A stretch of 26,682 nucleotides of DNA from CAYTID01 sp964437735. Lineage in GTDB: Bacteria; Bacteroidota; Ignavibacteria; UBA10030; BY39. Position numbers and translations under genes: made by a program. The stretch's first letter is position 1, and every line of letters starts with the position of its first letter. Shown here piece after piece: positions 9,301-16,944 of this stretch. A model generated the notes under the pieces. It had not been told where the DNA came from and ran no database searches. It worked only from the letters and a program-made list of their open reading frames with translations. The stretch is from contig CAYTID010000024.1 in assembly GCA_964437735.1 (NCBI GenBank), positions 1 to 26,682 on the forward strand. The letters are read 5' to 3'.

Positions 9301-9930
9301 ACACCTCGTATTTACCTCGCTCTTGGAAATATAAATTATAACACGGAAAAATATGATGAGGCAATAAAATATTATCAACGAATTATTGCGAGCGGAGAAA
9401 AAGCGGGTGATATTTTATCCTATGCGATGACAAATTTGATTGAAGCGTATGAATCTACAAAACTGTACGATGCTTCTTTAAAAATGGCGAGAGAATTTTT
9501 GGAAAAATATCCCAAAGATCCTTCGGCAACAGAAAAACAAATTAAAATCGGAGTTTTATACACGCAGCTTAGTTATTACGATCAGGCGATTTTCCATCTG
9601 GAAAACCTTTTAAACAGCGCAGCACGCGATTATGAAGCTGAAATTCGTTATAATCTTGGGGAAAGTTATTTTTTCAAAGGCGACTATCAGCAAGCTGTAT
9701 TGGAATTCCTGAAGGTTCCTTATCTTGTTGAAGGGGAAGCTAAAGTTGATTGGACTGCCACCTCGTTCTATATGGCCGGACAATCTTACGAAAAATTAGG
9801 TAAATTTGATCAGGCAACATCGATGTATCAACAAATAATTGATAGACCCGGAATAGACGTAAATTTTAAAGCGGGAGCGCATAAAGAAATTGATCGAGTC
9901 AAATCCATCATAAATAAGGGGCCCAAGTAA
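6328..9930 (+). CDS. Giant secreted tetratricopeptide-repeat protein
   Basis: The 1200-aa product has a clean signal peptide (about 1-18, ending in TIIFA before QD). The rest consists of tandem TPR and BamD/YbgF-like repeats of about 34-40 residues. Recurring turns such as YPSS, YPKS, FPKG and HPEN precede helix A, and GxxYxxLxxYxxA patterns recur to the C-terminus (for example LGESYFFKGDYQQAVLEF). There is no catalytic domain, no lipobox and no membrane helix beyond the signal. A periplasmic scaffold, perhaps for outer-membrane assembly, motility or secretion, is likely, but no partner can be named. The stop is 3 bp before the next gene, which is co-transcribed with obg. Confidence 0.9.
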   Translation: MLTKSILTLLLFSTIIFAQDTKENAEFKLGVNLYNDGMFELALDQFKNFINSYPSSNQTIEARFFTGLAAIKLGKFEEARLVFQNFALNYSDHPKAAEGWLMTGEAYSALNDFREAALAFERVKIFHPKSPLVPEALLKSAECFKKNNDVINAKKNLRIILQDHSNSEFTQGARISLAEIYIDEGNIDLALSEIKKVIDIGGKYKPDALILSGKIQNALGNFSDAEKILDQVALNYKGTIFVPQAYLEIARLQKQSREYIKAAESYKKVLAEKSAADLIKESANFELGQTLYFSKNYDGAFNIFNEFEKSYPKSKLIVSSYLWAGKSLRMLGNYKEALNWYNKIISLDNDDDRLKSAAYAQASISAEKWGNIELSIDYCLKFIQKHPENSGKSDAYERVGNLFRNFLKDYQRAISNYEEAIRSRQGSPKTSVLKLAIAECHTLRGEWEEALRIYEEIIEFYPSNEEGIIAKEKFQQIKLFEGKNLNQGIVKLTQAFGNYLNSIEKSAILFALAEIYFYDLKEYHSAVEFYKSAIIHGISGKKLHDARYKIGKGYHVLSERDTGFVSLALAAYEDFLLTTSPNDLTGDVLNNLLNLKLRIGQKEDALKLINDAQSMKLPIANKGEIMAALSRDFFYADKLQDAKIGFENLATEYGNLPEGEEELYYIGKIYFRQGIYDSAVTSWEKQLKKFPKGIYTAGTMQLLGNTYMNLGRSKDAVEILQNLLDNYYYTTISLGGIKSYSQALVKSGMYDKAIIYNQTKLNQDSENPFVEEIDYDLVLNLALAYQNKGDIPRAVPLLNDYLRNSPDRQRIPEVYLALGNIARGQGSIETAALYYKLAGDKGDVGDKKEIANVLFQNERYDDALRIYTALHSQTNNQEEKIFFMSGIILSRLRLDDVKNAQQMIVEFSKNYKKNSENLAEFEYEKGLSFYRLKDYNAAQMVFEDVSEDYEKTRFAPLAEFYLGKILEWNKRIPDAIKKYENILKKWPESDATPRIYLALGNINYNTEKYDEAIKYYQRIIASGEKAGDILSYAMTNLIEAYESTKLYDASLKMAREFLEKYPKDPSATEKQIKIGVLYTQLSYYDQAIFHLENLLNSAARDYEAEIRYNLGESYFFKGDYQQAVLEFLKVPYLVEGEAKVDWTATSFYMAGQSYEKLGKFDQATSMYQQIIDRPGIDVNFKAGAHKEIDRVKSIINKGPK

Positions 9931-9933
9931 ACT

Positions 9934-11067
9934 GTGTTCGAAAAAGAAATTGAAAGAATTGTAAATTTATCAACCAGCAGATCAATCGGAAATTCTGGTA
10001 AGATAAGTGTAAAGGAAGTATTGGCAACCGATATTCCAATACCGATACGCACACTGATCAGACACGAAGTTGAGTTGCAATTGAAAGAAGAGCTGCATGG
10101 AAAATTTTTAAACAGCAAATTCAATTATTCTCATCCCGAAATTCTAAGTTTGCAAAATCAAATTAATTCACTCCTTGTAATTAATTATGTATTCGAAAGG
10201 GACGATTACCTTGAATTAATTAAGGACTCAGTTCATCTCTGCTTTAATTATTTAGTAAGGCCTCATTGGACTTTGACAAATTATCTGTTCGATAATTCAT
10301 CACAGGTGTCGACGGACTCTGTAATCAGCACACTTCATCAGTTTTCCGCCTATAATTATTTAAAAGAGATAGTGATTCGTTTTATATCCGAAAAAAATAT
10401 TCAATTAATAAATTTGCAGGAATTCCGAACGATATTATTTAAAGCTGATCGTGAATATATCAAACGAAGAAACGGTTTTCAGATTGCGCAAATAGTAACG
10501 GCTATTTACGAGTTTATAAATTTTGGTGCACAAGACATTCATTCACCTATTTTAACAAAAGGATTGATAAAGTATTTTGAGGATAAAGGTCTGAAAACTA
10601 TTTCAGATAGATTAATGATTGAATTAAAAAGAAATGTTGAATCGATTTCTCTTACTGACCTTGGGTCGATTCTGGAAGACCTGCATAAGGAATATGGTGA
10701 ATTCGAATTTAATGAAACCGATTATTCTGAAGAATTCGGGCAGCCTAAAATTGAAATCAAGAAAGAAAAAAAAGATCCTGAAACGGCGAAATTAGAACTA
10801 ACCGAAAGTATAGAAATTAATTTGGTTCCTTTGGAGGAATTGATCGGCAATGATGAACGTAAAAGATTCATTAAAAGAATATTTCGTAAAAATGAAAATG
10901 ATTATGTGAATGCTATCGCTGAATTAAATGCTACAAAATCGTGGAAAGACGCATCGGTATACATTGATGAAATATTTATTATGAATGATATCGATCCCTA
11001 CATTCCCGATGCTGTCAGGTTTACAGAAATTACATATCAAAAATTTTTTCCTAAATCGAGAACATAA
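9934..11067 (+). CDS. Uncharacterised 377-aa cytoplasmic protein upstream of obg
   Basis: I do not recognise this family. The start is a GTG at 9934, three bases after the TPR gene. The product has no signal peptide or membrane helix. A helical region of about 260 residues is followed by a lysine/glutamate-rich hinge (about 257-275), then a compact C-terminal region (about 285-375) with ELIGNDERKRFIKRIFRKN and WKDASVYIDEIFIMNDIDPY. That region has the look of a conserved domain. Its stop overlaps the obg start as TAATG, so its translation is coupled to Obg. This suggests, without proof, a link to ribosome assembly or to the secreted TPR protein before it. An ATPase or nuclease motif is not visible. 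Confidence 0.75.
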   Translation: MFEKEIERIVNLSTSRSIGNSGKISVKEVLATDIPIPIRTLIRHEVELQLKEELHGKFLNSKFNYSHPEILSLQNQINSLLVINYVFERDDYLELIKDSVHLCFNYLVRPHWTLTNYLFDNSSQVSTDSVISTLHQFSAYNYLKEIVIRFISEKNIQLINLQEFRTILFKADREYIKRRNGFQIAQIVTAIYEFINFGAQDIHSPILTKGLIKYFEDKGLKTISDRLMIELKRNVESISLTDLGSILEDLHKEYGEFEFNETDYSEEFGQPKIEIKKEKKDPETAKLELTESIEINLVPLEELIGNDERKRFIKRIFRKNENDYVNAIAELNATKSWKDASVYIDEIFIMNDIDPYIPDAVRFTEITYQKFFPKSRT

Positions 11068-12068
11068 TGTTTATTGACTACGCAAAAATAGAAGTAATTG
11101 CCGGAAATGGTGGAAAAGGAATGGTGAGTTTCCGGAGAGAAAAATATGTCCCAAAAGGCGGACCGGATGGAGGAAACGGAGGGAATGGCGGCAGTGTCAT
11201 CATCAGAGCTAACCGGCAGCTTAATACTTTGTTAGATTTTCGGTATAAGAAAATTTATAAAGCCCCCAACGGTGAAAACGGGATGAGCTCAAATAAATTC
11301 GGCAAACGCGGAAACGATATTATTATTAAAGTCCCTTGCGGCACCATGATAAAGGATGCTGTATCATCAGAAATAATTGCTGATCTTGTAAATGATGGTG
11401 ATGAAGTAATAGTATGCAAAGGAGGTTTCGGCGGACGGGGGAATGCAGAGTTCGCAACTTCGACAAACCAAGCGCCAAGAATTGCAGAGCCGGGAACCGA
11501 TGGTGAAGAAAAATTTCTTGAACTTGAATTAAAACTTATCGCCGATATCGGACTTGTAGGTTTACCAAATGCAGGTAAATCAACTTTAATATCTGTAATA
11601 TCGGCTGCGAAACCCAAAATTGCAGACTATCCGTTTACTACCTTAGTGCCGAATCTAGGCATCGTTCGTTATGCTGATGATAATAGTTTTGTGGTTGCAG
11701 ATATGCCCGGATTGATCGAGGGAGCGCATTTAGGCAAAGGTTTGGGAATTCAATTTCTGAAACATATTGAGAGAACAAAAGCGATTGTTTATCTAGTTGA
11801 TTGTACAGATGAAAATCCGAAGGCAACGTTGAATACTTTGATAAACGAGTTGAAACTTTTCAACAAAGAGATGCTTGCCAAACCGCAAATTCTCGCATTT
11901 ACTAAATTAGATATCGCCGATGAGAATCTAAGTAAAGAAATTAAAAAAATTAAACTTGGAAATAAAAAATTCCAATCAGCACACTATATTTCTGCAGCGA
12001 CTAATGCCGGAATCAAGGATCTGGTAAAATCGATGTGGCAGGTTGCAAGTAACCGCAAGAAAAAATGA
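11067..12068 (+). CDS. obg: Obg GTPase (ribosome assembly)
   Basis: This is an essential GTPase of 50S subunit maturation and stress control. The 333-aa product has the glycine-rich Obg fold (about 1-158; GGPDGGNGGNGG at 31-42). The G domain carries G1 GLPNAGKST (165-173), switch DYPFTT (187-192), G3 DMPG (212-215), G4 as TKLD (279-282) and G5 SAAT near the C-terminus. The C-terminal OCT domain found in some Firmicutes is absent, as is usual for this length. It is translationally coupled to the unknown gene upstream (TAATG) and to the permease downstream (ATGA). Confidence 0.97.
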   Translation: MFIDYAKIEVIAGNGGKGMVSFRREKYVPKGGPDGGNGGNGGSVIIRANRQLNTLLDFRYKKIYKAPNGENGMSSNKFGKRGNDIIIKVPCGTMIKDAVSSEIIADLVNDGDEVIVCKGGFGGRGNAEFATSTNQAPRIAEPGTDGEEKFLELELKLIADIGLVGLPNAGKSTLISVISAAKPKIADYPFTTLVPNLGIVRYADDNSFVVADMPGLIEGAHLGKGLGIQFLKHIERTKAIVYLVDCTDENPKATLNTLINELKLFNKEMLAKPQILAFTKLDIADENLSKEIKKIKLGNKKFQSAHYISAATNAGIKDLVKSMWQVASNRKKK

Positions 12069-13072
12069 AGATTTCCTATTTAACATTCCGGAAAACTATT
12101 AGTGTCTCCTTAAGTCTGTTTTTTCTTCTCATTATCAGTTCTTTTTTTTCTCTTTATATTGGTACAGTAAATATCGGTTTCGGAGAAATCATAAATTTCT
12201 TCATTGGAAAAGAAATCCGTGAAGAAAACAGAATTATATTGCTGTCGATAAGGATACCGCGAATCCTTCTTGCGATAATTGTGGGAGGCGGGCTTTCTGT
12301 TGCCGGTGTGATATTTCAGGCACTGTTACGGAATCCGCTTGCAGAACCGTTTATACTTGGTGTTTCCAGCGGCGGAGCGTTTGGGGCAGTATTGGTTTTG
12401 AGTCTGGGAATTGGTTTCACTGTTCTAAGCCTTCCCTTCGGATCATTACTTGGTTCTATTCTTGTTATATTGATTGTATATTCAGTTTCTCAGCGGTACG
12501 GACGGCTTGATCCGACGACGCTGCTGCTAACGGGAATTATGGTTGGCGCTTTTTTTAATGCGATAATATTATTTCTCATAACAATGAAACACCAGCAAGC
12601 CGGAAATGCTTTTTTATGGCTAATGGGGAACCTCGCGAATGCCGATTTGTTTTCAATTTCGATTATAGGACCTCTAATTTTACTAACTTCATTTAACCTT
12701 TATTTTTTTTCGAAAGAATTTAATCTTATAGCATCAGGTGAGGAGACGGCAGTTTATTTAGGAGTAAATGTGGAAAAGTTAAAATTGTTTTCTTATATCG
12801 GTGCCTCACTAATTACGGGACTGGCTGTATCGATGAGCGGAATAATCGGTTTTGTCGGTTTGATAATTCCGCATATTAACCGGATGATTTTTGGAGTTGA
12901 TCACAGACTGCTTATTCCTTCGGCATTTTTTTCGGGAGCAATATTTTTAATACTAGTTGATATGCTTGCCCGTACTCTGATATCGCCGGCGGAAATACCT
13001 GTCGGAGCTGTGACAGCGCTTATTGGTGCGCCGATTTTTATTTGGTTATTAAAGCAAAGCCCAAACAACTAA
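12065..13072 (+). CDS. FecCD/BtuC-family ABC transporter permease
   Basis: This is a polytopic inner-membrane subunit for uptake of iron-siderophore, haem or cobalamin. The 335-aa product has about ten hydrophobic segments and the two family hallmarks: NPLAEPFILGVSSGGAFG (about 90-107) and GIIGFVGLIIPHINRM (about 259-274). The latter contains the coupling-helix sequence that meets the ATPase. The start overlaps obg by ATGA. No ATP-binding or substrate-binding protein follows in the 130 bp before the next gene, which is on the other strand. The partners must be encoded elsewhere, and the substrate cannot be assigned. Confidence 0.93.
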   Translation: MKISYLTFRKTISVSLSLFFLLIISSFFSLYIGTVNIGFGEIINFFIGKEIREENRIILLSIRIPRILLAIIVGGGLSVAGVIFQALLRNPLAEPFILGVSSGGAFGAVLVLSLGIGFTVLSLPFGSLLGSILVILIVYSVSQRYGRLDPTTLLLTGIMVGAFFNAIILFLITMKHQQAGNAFLWLMGNLANADLFSISIIGPLILLTSFNLYFFSKEFNLIASGEETAVYLGVNVEKLKLFSYIGASLITGLAVSMSGIIGFVGLIIPHINRMIFGVDHRLLIPSAFFSGAIFLILVDMLARTLISPAEIPVGAVTALIGAPIFIWLLKQSPNN

Positions 13073-13203
13073 TAGAGTTGACAACGGGATATTAAATTTG
13101 AGTATTTTTCTAGGAGACTGACAGCCGTAGGTTTTAATTAATGTGGATGATGTTTTGCATTGAAGAAAATTATATTAACCCGGATATCATGATGAAACGT
13201 TAT

Positions 13204-13560
13204 TTAAACGATTTTTCTTCTAATCAAAATTAATATGGCAGATTGAGGAACTATTAAATATTTTTCCTCTTCAAATTCAATCTCGATTGCTTGATCCTTT
13301 AAAAAGAGTGCATAATCTCCCTCTTCCGCCTGGAGAGGTATATATTTTACAGGATCTTTCGGAGTTGTTGACCAAGGCTCTTGATCAATAAACTGTGGAT
13401 TGGGTACCGGGTATCCTGGACCAACTTTTGCAATATAACCTCCTTGAACTTTTTCCTTTTCCTTCACTGTCGGGGGTAAATATAAACCATGCGGAGTTTT
13501 ATCTCTATCGGCTTCCGGTATTATCAATATCTTATCACCGACGACTATTATTTGTTTCAC
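13204..13560 (-). CDS. Orphan GroES-like co-chaperonin with an insertion
   Basis: The conserved part starts at the GTG at 13560 and gives 118 aa (KQIIVVGDKILIIPEADRDK onward). It follows the GroES fold: VGDKILI, a mobile-loop-like stretch KTPHGLYLPP (21-30), VGPG (46-49), EEGDYALF (79-86) and YLIVPQSAIL (101-110). About 10-15 extra residues with EPW lie between VGPG and GD, making it longer than canonical GroES (about 95 aa). No GroEL gene is nearby. The frame stays open upstream to an ATG at 13812, but that stretch lacks family similarity and lies opposite gap. A TTG at 13569 is an alternative start. Its role is unknown; it may cap a chaperonin or act alone. Confidence 0.75.
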   Translation of the reverse strand: MKQIIVVGDKILIIPEADRDKTPHGLYLPPTVKEKEKVQGGYIAKVGPGYPVPNPQFIDQEPWSTTPKDPVKYIPLQAEEGDYALFLKDQAIEIEFEEEKYLIVPQSAILILIRRKIV

Positions 13561-13627
13561 ATTCTTCAAAATTTCACCGTTGAACTTTTTTAAAATATAA
13601 TAAAAGTTATGGTAATTTGCCTTTCTA

Positions 13628-13655
13628 TTCAAATCTTGGTAAATTTCACTATAAT
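13628..13655 (+). promoter_or_regulatory. Promoter of gap
   Basis: A perfect TATAAT lies at 13650-13655, with a weaker TTCAAA at 13628-13633 (16-bp spacer). Transcription would start near 13662. That leaves a leader of about 47 bases with a GGAG ribosome site (13697-13700) 8 bp before the gap ATG. Confidence 0.5.
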
Positions 13656-13708
13656 ATAAACAATTTTTAAAAACATTATTTGATAAACAAAATTTTGGAG
13701 AAATAAAA

Positions 13709-14701
13709 ATGGCTATTAAAGTTGGAATAAATGGGTTTGGCAGAATTGGTCGTCTTGTTTTTCGACGTGGATTAGAAGTTGACGGAATCGAGTTTGTCGG
13801 TATTAACGACATTACCGATGCAAAAACCTTAGCTCATCTTTTAAAATACGATTCTGTTCACGGAAAATTCAACGGAACTGTGAGTGTGGAAGAAAATGCA
13901 ATAATAGTTAACGGAAAAAAATATCCTGTCTTTGCAGAAAAAGATCCGGCGCAGCTGCCCTGGAAGAATTTAGGTGCCGAGATTGTAATTGAGGGAACAG
14001 GTGTATTTACAAAGCGCGAAAAAATTGAATTACACATAAAAGCAGGTGCAAAAAAAGTAATTCTTACTGCTCCTGCGAAAGATGAAATCGACGGAACGAT
14101 TGTACTTGGCGTAAATGAAGATTCTCTGACAGGTAAAGAAATTATTCTCTCGAATGCATCATGCACGACAAACTGTCTTGCACCAATGGTTAAAGTTTTG
14201 CATGATAATTTTAAGATAAAAAAAGGATTCATGACTACAATCCATGCTTACACAAACGATCAGCGTGTATTGGATTTACCGCATAAAGATTTGCGTCGTG
14301 CGCGTGCTGCTGGATTAAATATTATCCCAACTACGACAGGTGCCGCCAGGGCAGTTGGAAAGGTTATTCCTGCATTAAAAGGTAAGCTCGACGGTTTTGC
14401 GCTTCGTGTTCCTGTACCGGATGGCTCTGTTACGGATTTTGTAGTAGAATTAGAAACAGAAGTTACAAAAGAGCAGGTCAATGAAGCAATGAAAAAAGCT
14501 GCCGATACCTATCTTAAAGGTATAATGGAATACTGCGAGGATGAAATTGTTTCAAGCGATATTATCGGCAACGATCATTCATGTATTTTTGATGCGATGT
14601 CGACAATGGCAAACGGCAACATAGTAAAAGTTGTTGGTTGGTACGATAACGAATGGGGTTATTCCTGCCGTGTCATTGATCTTATAAAAATTATTGTTTA
14701 G
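13709..14701 (+). CDS. gap: Glyceraldehyde-3-phosphate dehydrogenase, type I
   Basis: It catalyses the NAD-dependent oxidation and phosphorylation of glyceraldehyde 3-phosphate in glycolysis (reversible in gluconeogenesis). The 330-aa product has the Rossmann motif INGFGRIGR (7-15), Asp34 in INDITD (NAD rather than NADP preference), the catalytic loop SNASCTTNCLAP with Cys152, and His179 in TIHAYTNDQ. The C-terminal WYDNEWGYSCR is also present. The length is typical. A GGAG ribosome site precedes the ATG. It runs head to head with the GroES-like gene and is separated from pgk by a terminator-like hairpin, so gap may be expressed at a higher level than the genes that follow. Confidence 0.98.
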   Translation: MAIKVGINGFGRIGRLVFRRGLEVDGIEFVGINDITDAKTLAHLLKYDSVHGKFNGTVSVEENAIIVNGKKYPVFAEKDPAQLPWKNLGAEIVIEGTGVFTKREKIELHIKAGAKKVILTAPAKDEIDGTIVLGVNEDSLTGKEIILSNASCTTNCLAPMVKVLHDNFKIKKGFMTTIHAYTNDQRVLDLPHKDLRRARAAGLNIIPTTTGAARAVGKVIPALKGKLDGFALRVPVPDGSVTDFVVELETEVTKEQVNEAMKKAADTYLKGIMEYCEDEIVSSDIIGNDHSCIFDAMSTMANGNIVKVVGWYDNEWGYSCRVIDLIKIIV

Positions 14702-14748
14702 AATGGAATTTGCTTTTTGGGTTGAACAATATTTTATTAAAACAAAAG

Positions 14749-14781
14749 CGGCTTACAGAAATAATCCTGTCAGCCGTTTTT
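14749..14781 (+). terminator. Intrinsic terminator-like hairpin between gap and pgk
   Basis: CGGCT (14749-14753) pairs with AGCCG (14772-14776), and ACAG (14755-14758) pairs with CTGT (14767-14770), with one T/C mismatch between the helices and an 8-base loop. Five T residues follow directly (14777-14781). This fits a rho-independent terminator, perhaps partial, allowing read-through into pgk. Confidence 0.7.
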
Positions 14782-14816
14782 CATAAATAGCAAACGAAAC
14801 TTGAAAGGATTCAAAA

Positions 14817-16010
14817 ATGAATAAACTAACTGTTGACGATGTTCAATTAAAGTCAAAAAAAGTTCTGGTCCGTGTTGATTTTAATGTTCCGATAGAAAAC
14901 GGAATTGTTACTGAGAGTACAAGAATAAAAGAATCACTCCCAACTATCAGGAAGATTTTATCCGATGGTGGAAAGGCGATATTAATGAGTCATTTGGGAC
15001 GTCCGAAAGGAAAGCCGAAGATGGAATTTTCATTACTACCGGTTGCAAAAAAAACATCGGAATTATTAGGAATGGAAGTAAAATTTGCATCTGATTGTGT
15101 GGGGGAAATTGCAAATAATGCGGTAAATGATTTAAAAGAAGGAGAATGTCTGTTGCTTGAGAATCTCCGATTCTATGCTGAGGAAGAATCAAACGATAAA
15201 AATTTTGCTAAAAAACTTGCCTCTTTAGGTGATCTGTTTGTAAATGATGCGTTTGGCAGCGCACACCGGGCACATGCCTCTACAGAAGGTGTTACTCACT
15301 TCATCAAATTGTGTGCAGCAGGGTATTTAATGCAGAAGGAACTTGACTATCTGGGTAAAGCTGTCGAAAATCCCGAAAGGCCCTTCACGGCGATTCTTGG
15401 GGGAGCAAAAGTTTCGGGTAAAATTGATGTGATACAAAACCTGATGCCAAAAGTGGATACGCTGATAGTTGGCGGTGGAATGGCGTACACATTTTATAAG
15501 GCAATAGGATACGAGATAGGGAATTCATTGGTTGAAGAAGACAAAATTGAGTTAGCGAAAAATCTTATCGAAGATTTCGGTAAGAAAAATATTAATTTTC
15601 TCCTTCCCATCGATTGTGTTATCGCGGATAAATTCGATAATGATGCTCAACGCAAAACTGTTCCTGTAAATAAAATTGAAAAAGACTGGCAGGGACTCGA
15701 CATCGGTAAGGAAACCATAAAATTGTTTACAGAAGCTATTGAGAAATCCAAAACTGTAATCTGGAACGGACCGATGGGAGTATTTGAAATGGATAATTTT
15801 GCAACAGGGACTTATGCGATTGCCAAAGCGCTGGCAAAAATAACGAATTCAGGTTCAATAACTATAGTGGGCGGCGGAGATTCAGCTGCCGCGATTGCAA
15901 AAGCCGGATTAGAAAAAGAAGTATCGCATGTATCAACAGGCGGCGGAGCTTCACTCGAGTATCTTGAAGGCAAAATATTACCCGGTGTCTTTGCATTAAC
16001 AAATAAATAA
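14817..16010 (+). CDS. pgk: Phosphoglycerate kinase
   Basis: It transfers phosphate between 1,3-bisphosphoglycerate and ADP, the step after GAPDH. The 397-aa product has the substrate-binding RVDFNVP (19-25) and SHLGRPKG (58-65), the hinge and nucleotide motifs GGAKVSGKI and NGPMGVFE, and the C-terminal GGGDSAAA (about 352-359) with STGGGASLE. The length is that of the monomeric bacterial enzyme, with no fusion to triosephosphate isomerase. An AAAGGA ribosome site precedes the ATG. It is followed after 25 bp by the rhomboid gene on the same strand. Confidence 0.98.
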   Translation: MNKLTVDDVQLKSKKVLVRVDFNVPIENGIVTESTRIKESLPTIRKILSDGGKAILMSHLGRPKGKPKMEFSLLPVAKKTSELLGMEVKFASDCVGEIANNAVNDLKEGECLLLENLRFYAEEESNDKNFAKKLASLGDLFVNDAFGSAHRAHASTEGVTHFIKLCAAGYLMQKELDYLGKAVENPERPFTAILGGAKVSGKIDVIQNLMPKVDTLIVGGGMAYTFYKAIGYEIGNSLVEEDKIELAKNLIEDFGKKNINFLLPIDCVIADKFDNDAQRKTVPVNKIEKDWQGLDIGKETIKLFTEAIEKSKTVIWNGPMGVFEMDNFATGTYAIAKALAKITNSGSITIVGGGDSAAAIAKAGLEKEVSHVSTGGGASLEYLEGKILPGVFALTNK

Positions 16011-16035
16011 CATGCAATTAAAAGGAAGTTTATAA

Positions 16036-16938
16036 ATGTCGTATTATCGTTCATATAATTTTCAAAGACCCTCTTTTTTCGGAGGTATCAAGTTTTTTCC
16101 TCCAATAATTAAATTGTTAATGATATTAAATGTCGGAGTTTTCCTTTTCTCTTTATTTTTTGGGATGTTCAGAATCGGCGAGTATCCGTTACAGTATCTT
16201 ATTACAATCTTATTTGCATTATTCCCGTTTGAATCACAGCATTTTGGTATCTGGCAATTATTTACCTACATGTTTATGCATGGTGGATTCATGCATTTAT
16301 TGTTTAATATGTTCGCATTGTGGATGTTCGGAATGGAGTTGGAAAATAATTGGGGATCAAAGAGGTTTTTGATTTATTATCTTTTGTGCGGTATCGGTGC
16401 AGGAATTTCTAATTTATTTATCGGACCGCTTTTCGGACAAGGTGGCCCGACAGTCGGTGCGTCAGGCGCTGTATATGGAATATTATTAGCTTATGGAATG
16501 ATATTTCCGAACAGGTCGATATATTTATACTTCTTCATTCCGATAAAAGCGAAATTCTTTGTTTTACTATTCATGGGGCTTGAATTATTTGCAGGTATAA
16601 CCGGGACTCAGGATGGGATTGCACATTTTGCTCATCTCGGCGGAGCAGCTGTCGGATTTATTTTATTAATGATGGATAGGAGGCGTGAGGGAATCGAAAA
16701 TTGGTGGCATCATTTCAGGAATCTCTATGTTAAATCGGATAAATATTCGGTTCCGGCAAATAAAAAATCAGGGCAAATGAGCGATGCACGTTTCTTTGAT
16801 ATCGATCAGGAAAAAGAGAAAAAGGAATTACAAGAACGCGTAGATGAAATTCTCGATAAGGTAAGTCGCGAAGGTTACCAAAATCTTACTGAAGAAGAAA
16901 AACGCATTCTTTTTGAAGCCAGTAAAAAATTGAATTAA
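16036..16938 (+). CDS. Rhomboid-family intramembrane serine protease
   Basis: This inner-membrane protease would cut within or near transmembrane helices of other membrane proteins. The 300-aa product has about six membrane helices. The active-site motif GASGAVYG (141-148) carries Ser143, and AHFAHLGG (196-203) carries the catalytic His200. H87 and N91 in the MHLLFNM segment match the oxyanion residues of GlpG. A charged cytosolic tail (about 215-300) ends in a helical stretch with LTEEEKRILFEASKKLN, a tail often seen in rhomboids of Bacteroidota-like bacteria. AAAGGAAG before the ATG is a good ribosome site. It lies between pgk and ispG, 6 bp from the latter. Confidence 0.93.
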   Translation: MSYYRSYNFQRPSFFGGIKFFPPIIKLLMILNVGVFLFSLFFGMFRIGEYPLQYLITILFALFPFESQHFGIWQLFTYMFMHGGFMHLLFNMFALWMFGMELENNWGSKRFLIYYLLCGIGAGISNLFIGPLFGQGGPTVGASGAVYGILLAYGMIFPNRSIYLYFFIPIKAKFFVLLFMGLELFAGITGTQDGIAHFAHLGGAAVGFILLMMDRRREGIENWWHHFRNLYVKSDKYSVPANKKSGQMSDARFFDIDQEKEKKELQERVDEILDKVSREGYQNLTEEEKRILFEASKKLN

Positions 16939-16944
16939 AGTTTT

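Noticed and set aside
8588..9364. Long open frames opposite the giant TPR gene
   Set aside because: Their composition is what antisense frames of A/T-rich TPR coding DNA give; no domain or ribosome site is visible.
13141..13233. Thirty-codon micro-ORF starting MWMMFCIEENY, with TTGACA at 13078 upstream
   Set aside because: There is no ribosome site near the ATG, the -10 is poor (TATTTT at 19 bp), and the frame runs into the end of the opposite GroES-like gene; probably chance.
13561..13812. N-terminal extension of the GroES-like frame up to an ATG at 13812
   Set aside because: These codons show no GroES similarity, lie opposite the start of gap and cover the gap promoter; GTG at 13560 fits the family start.
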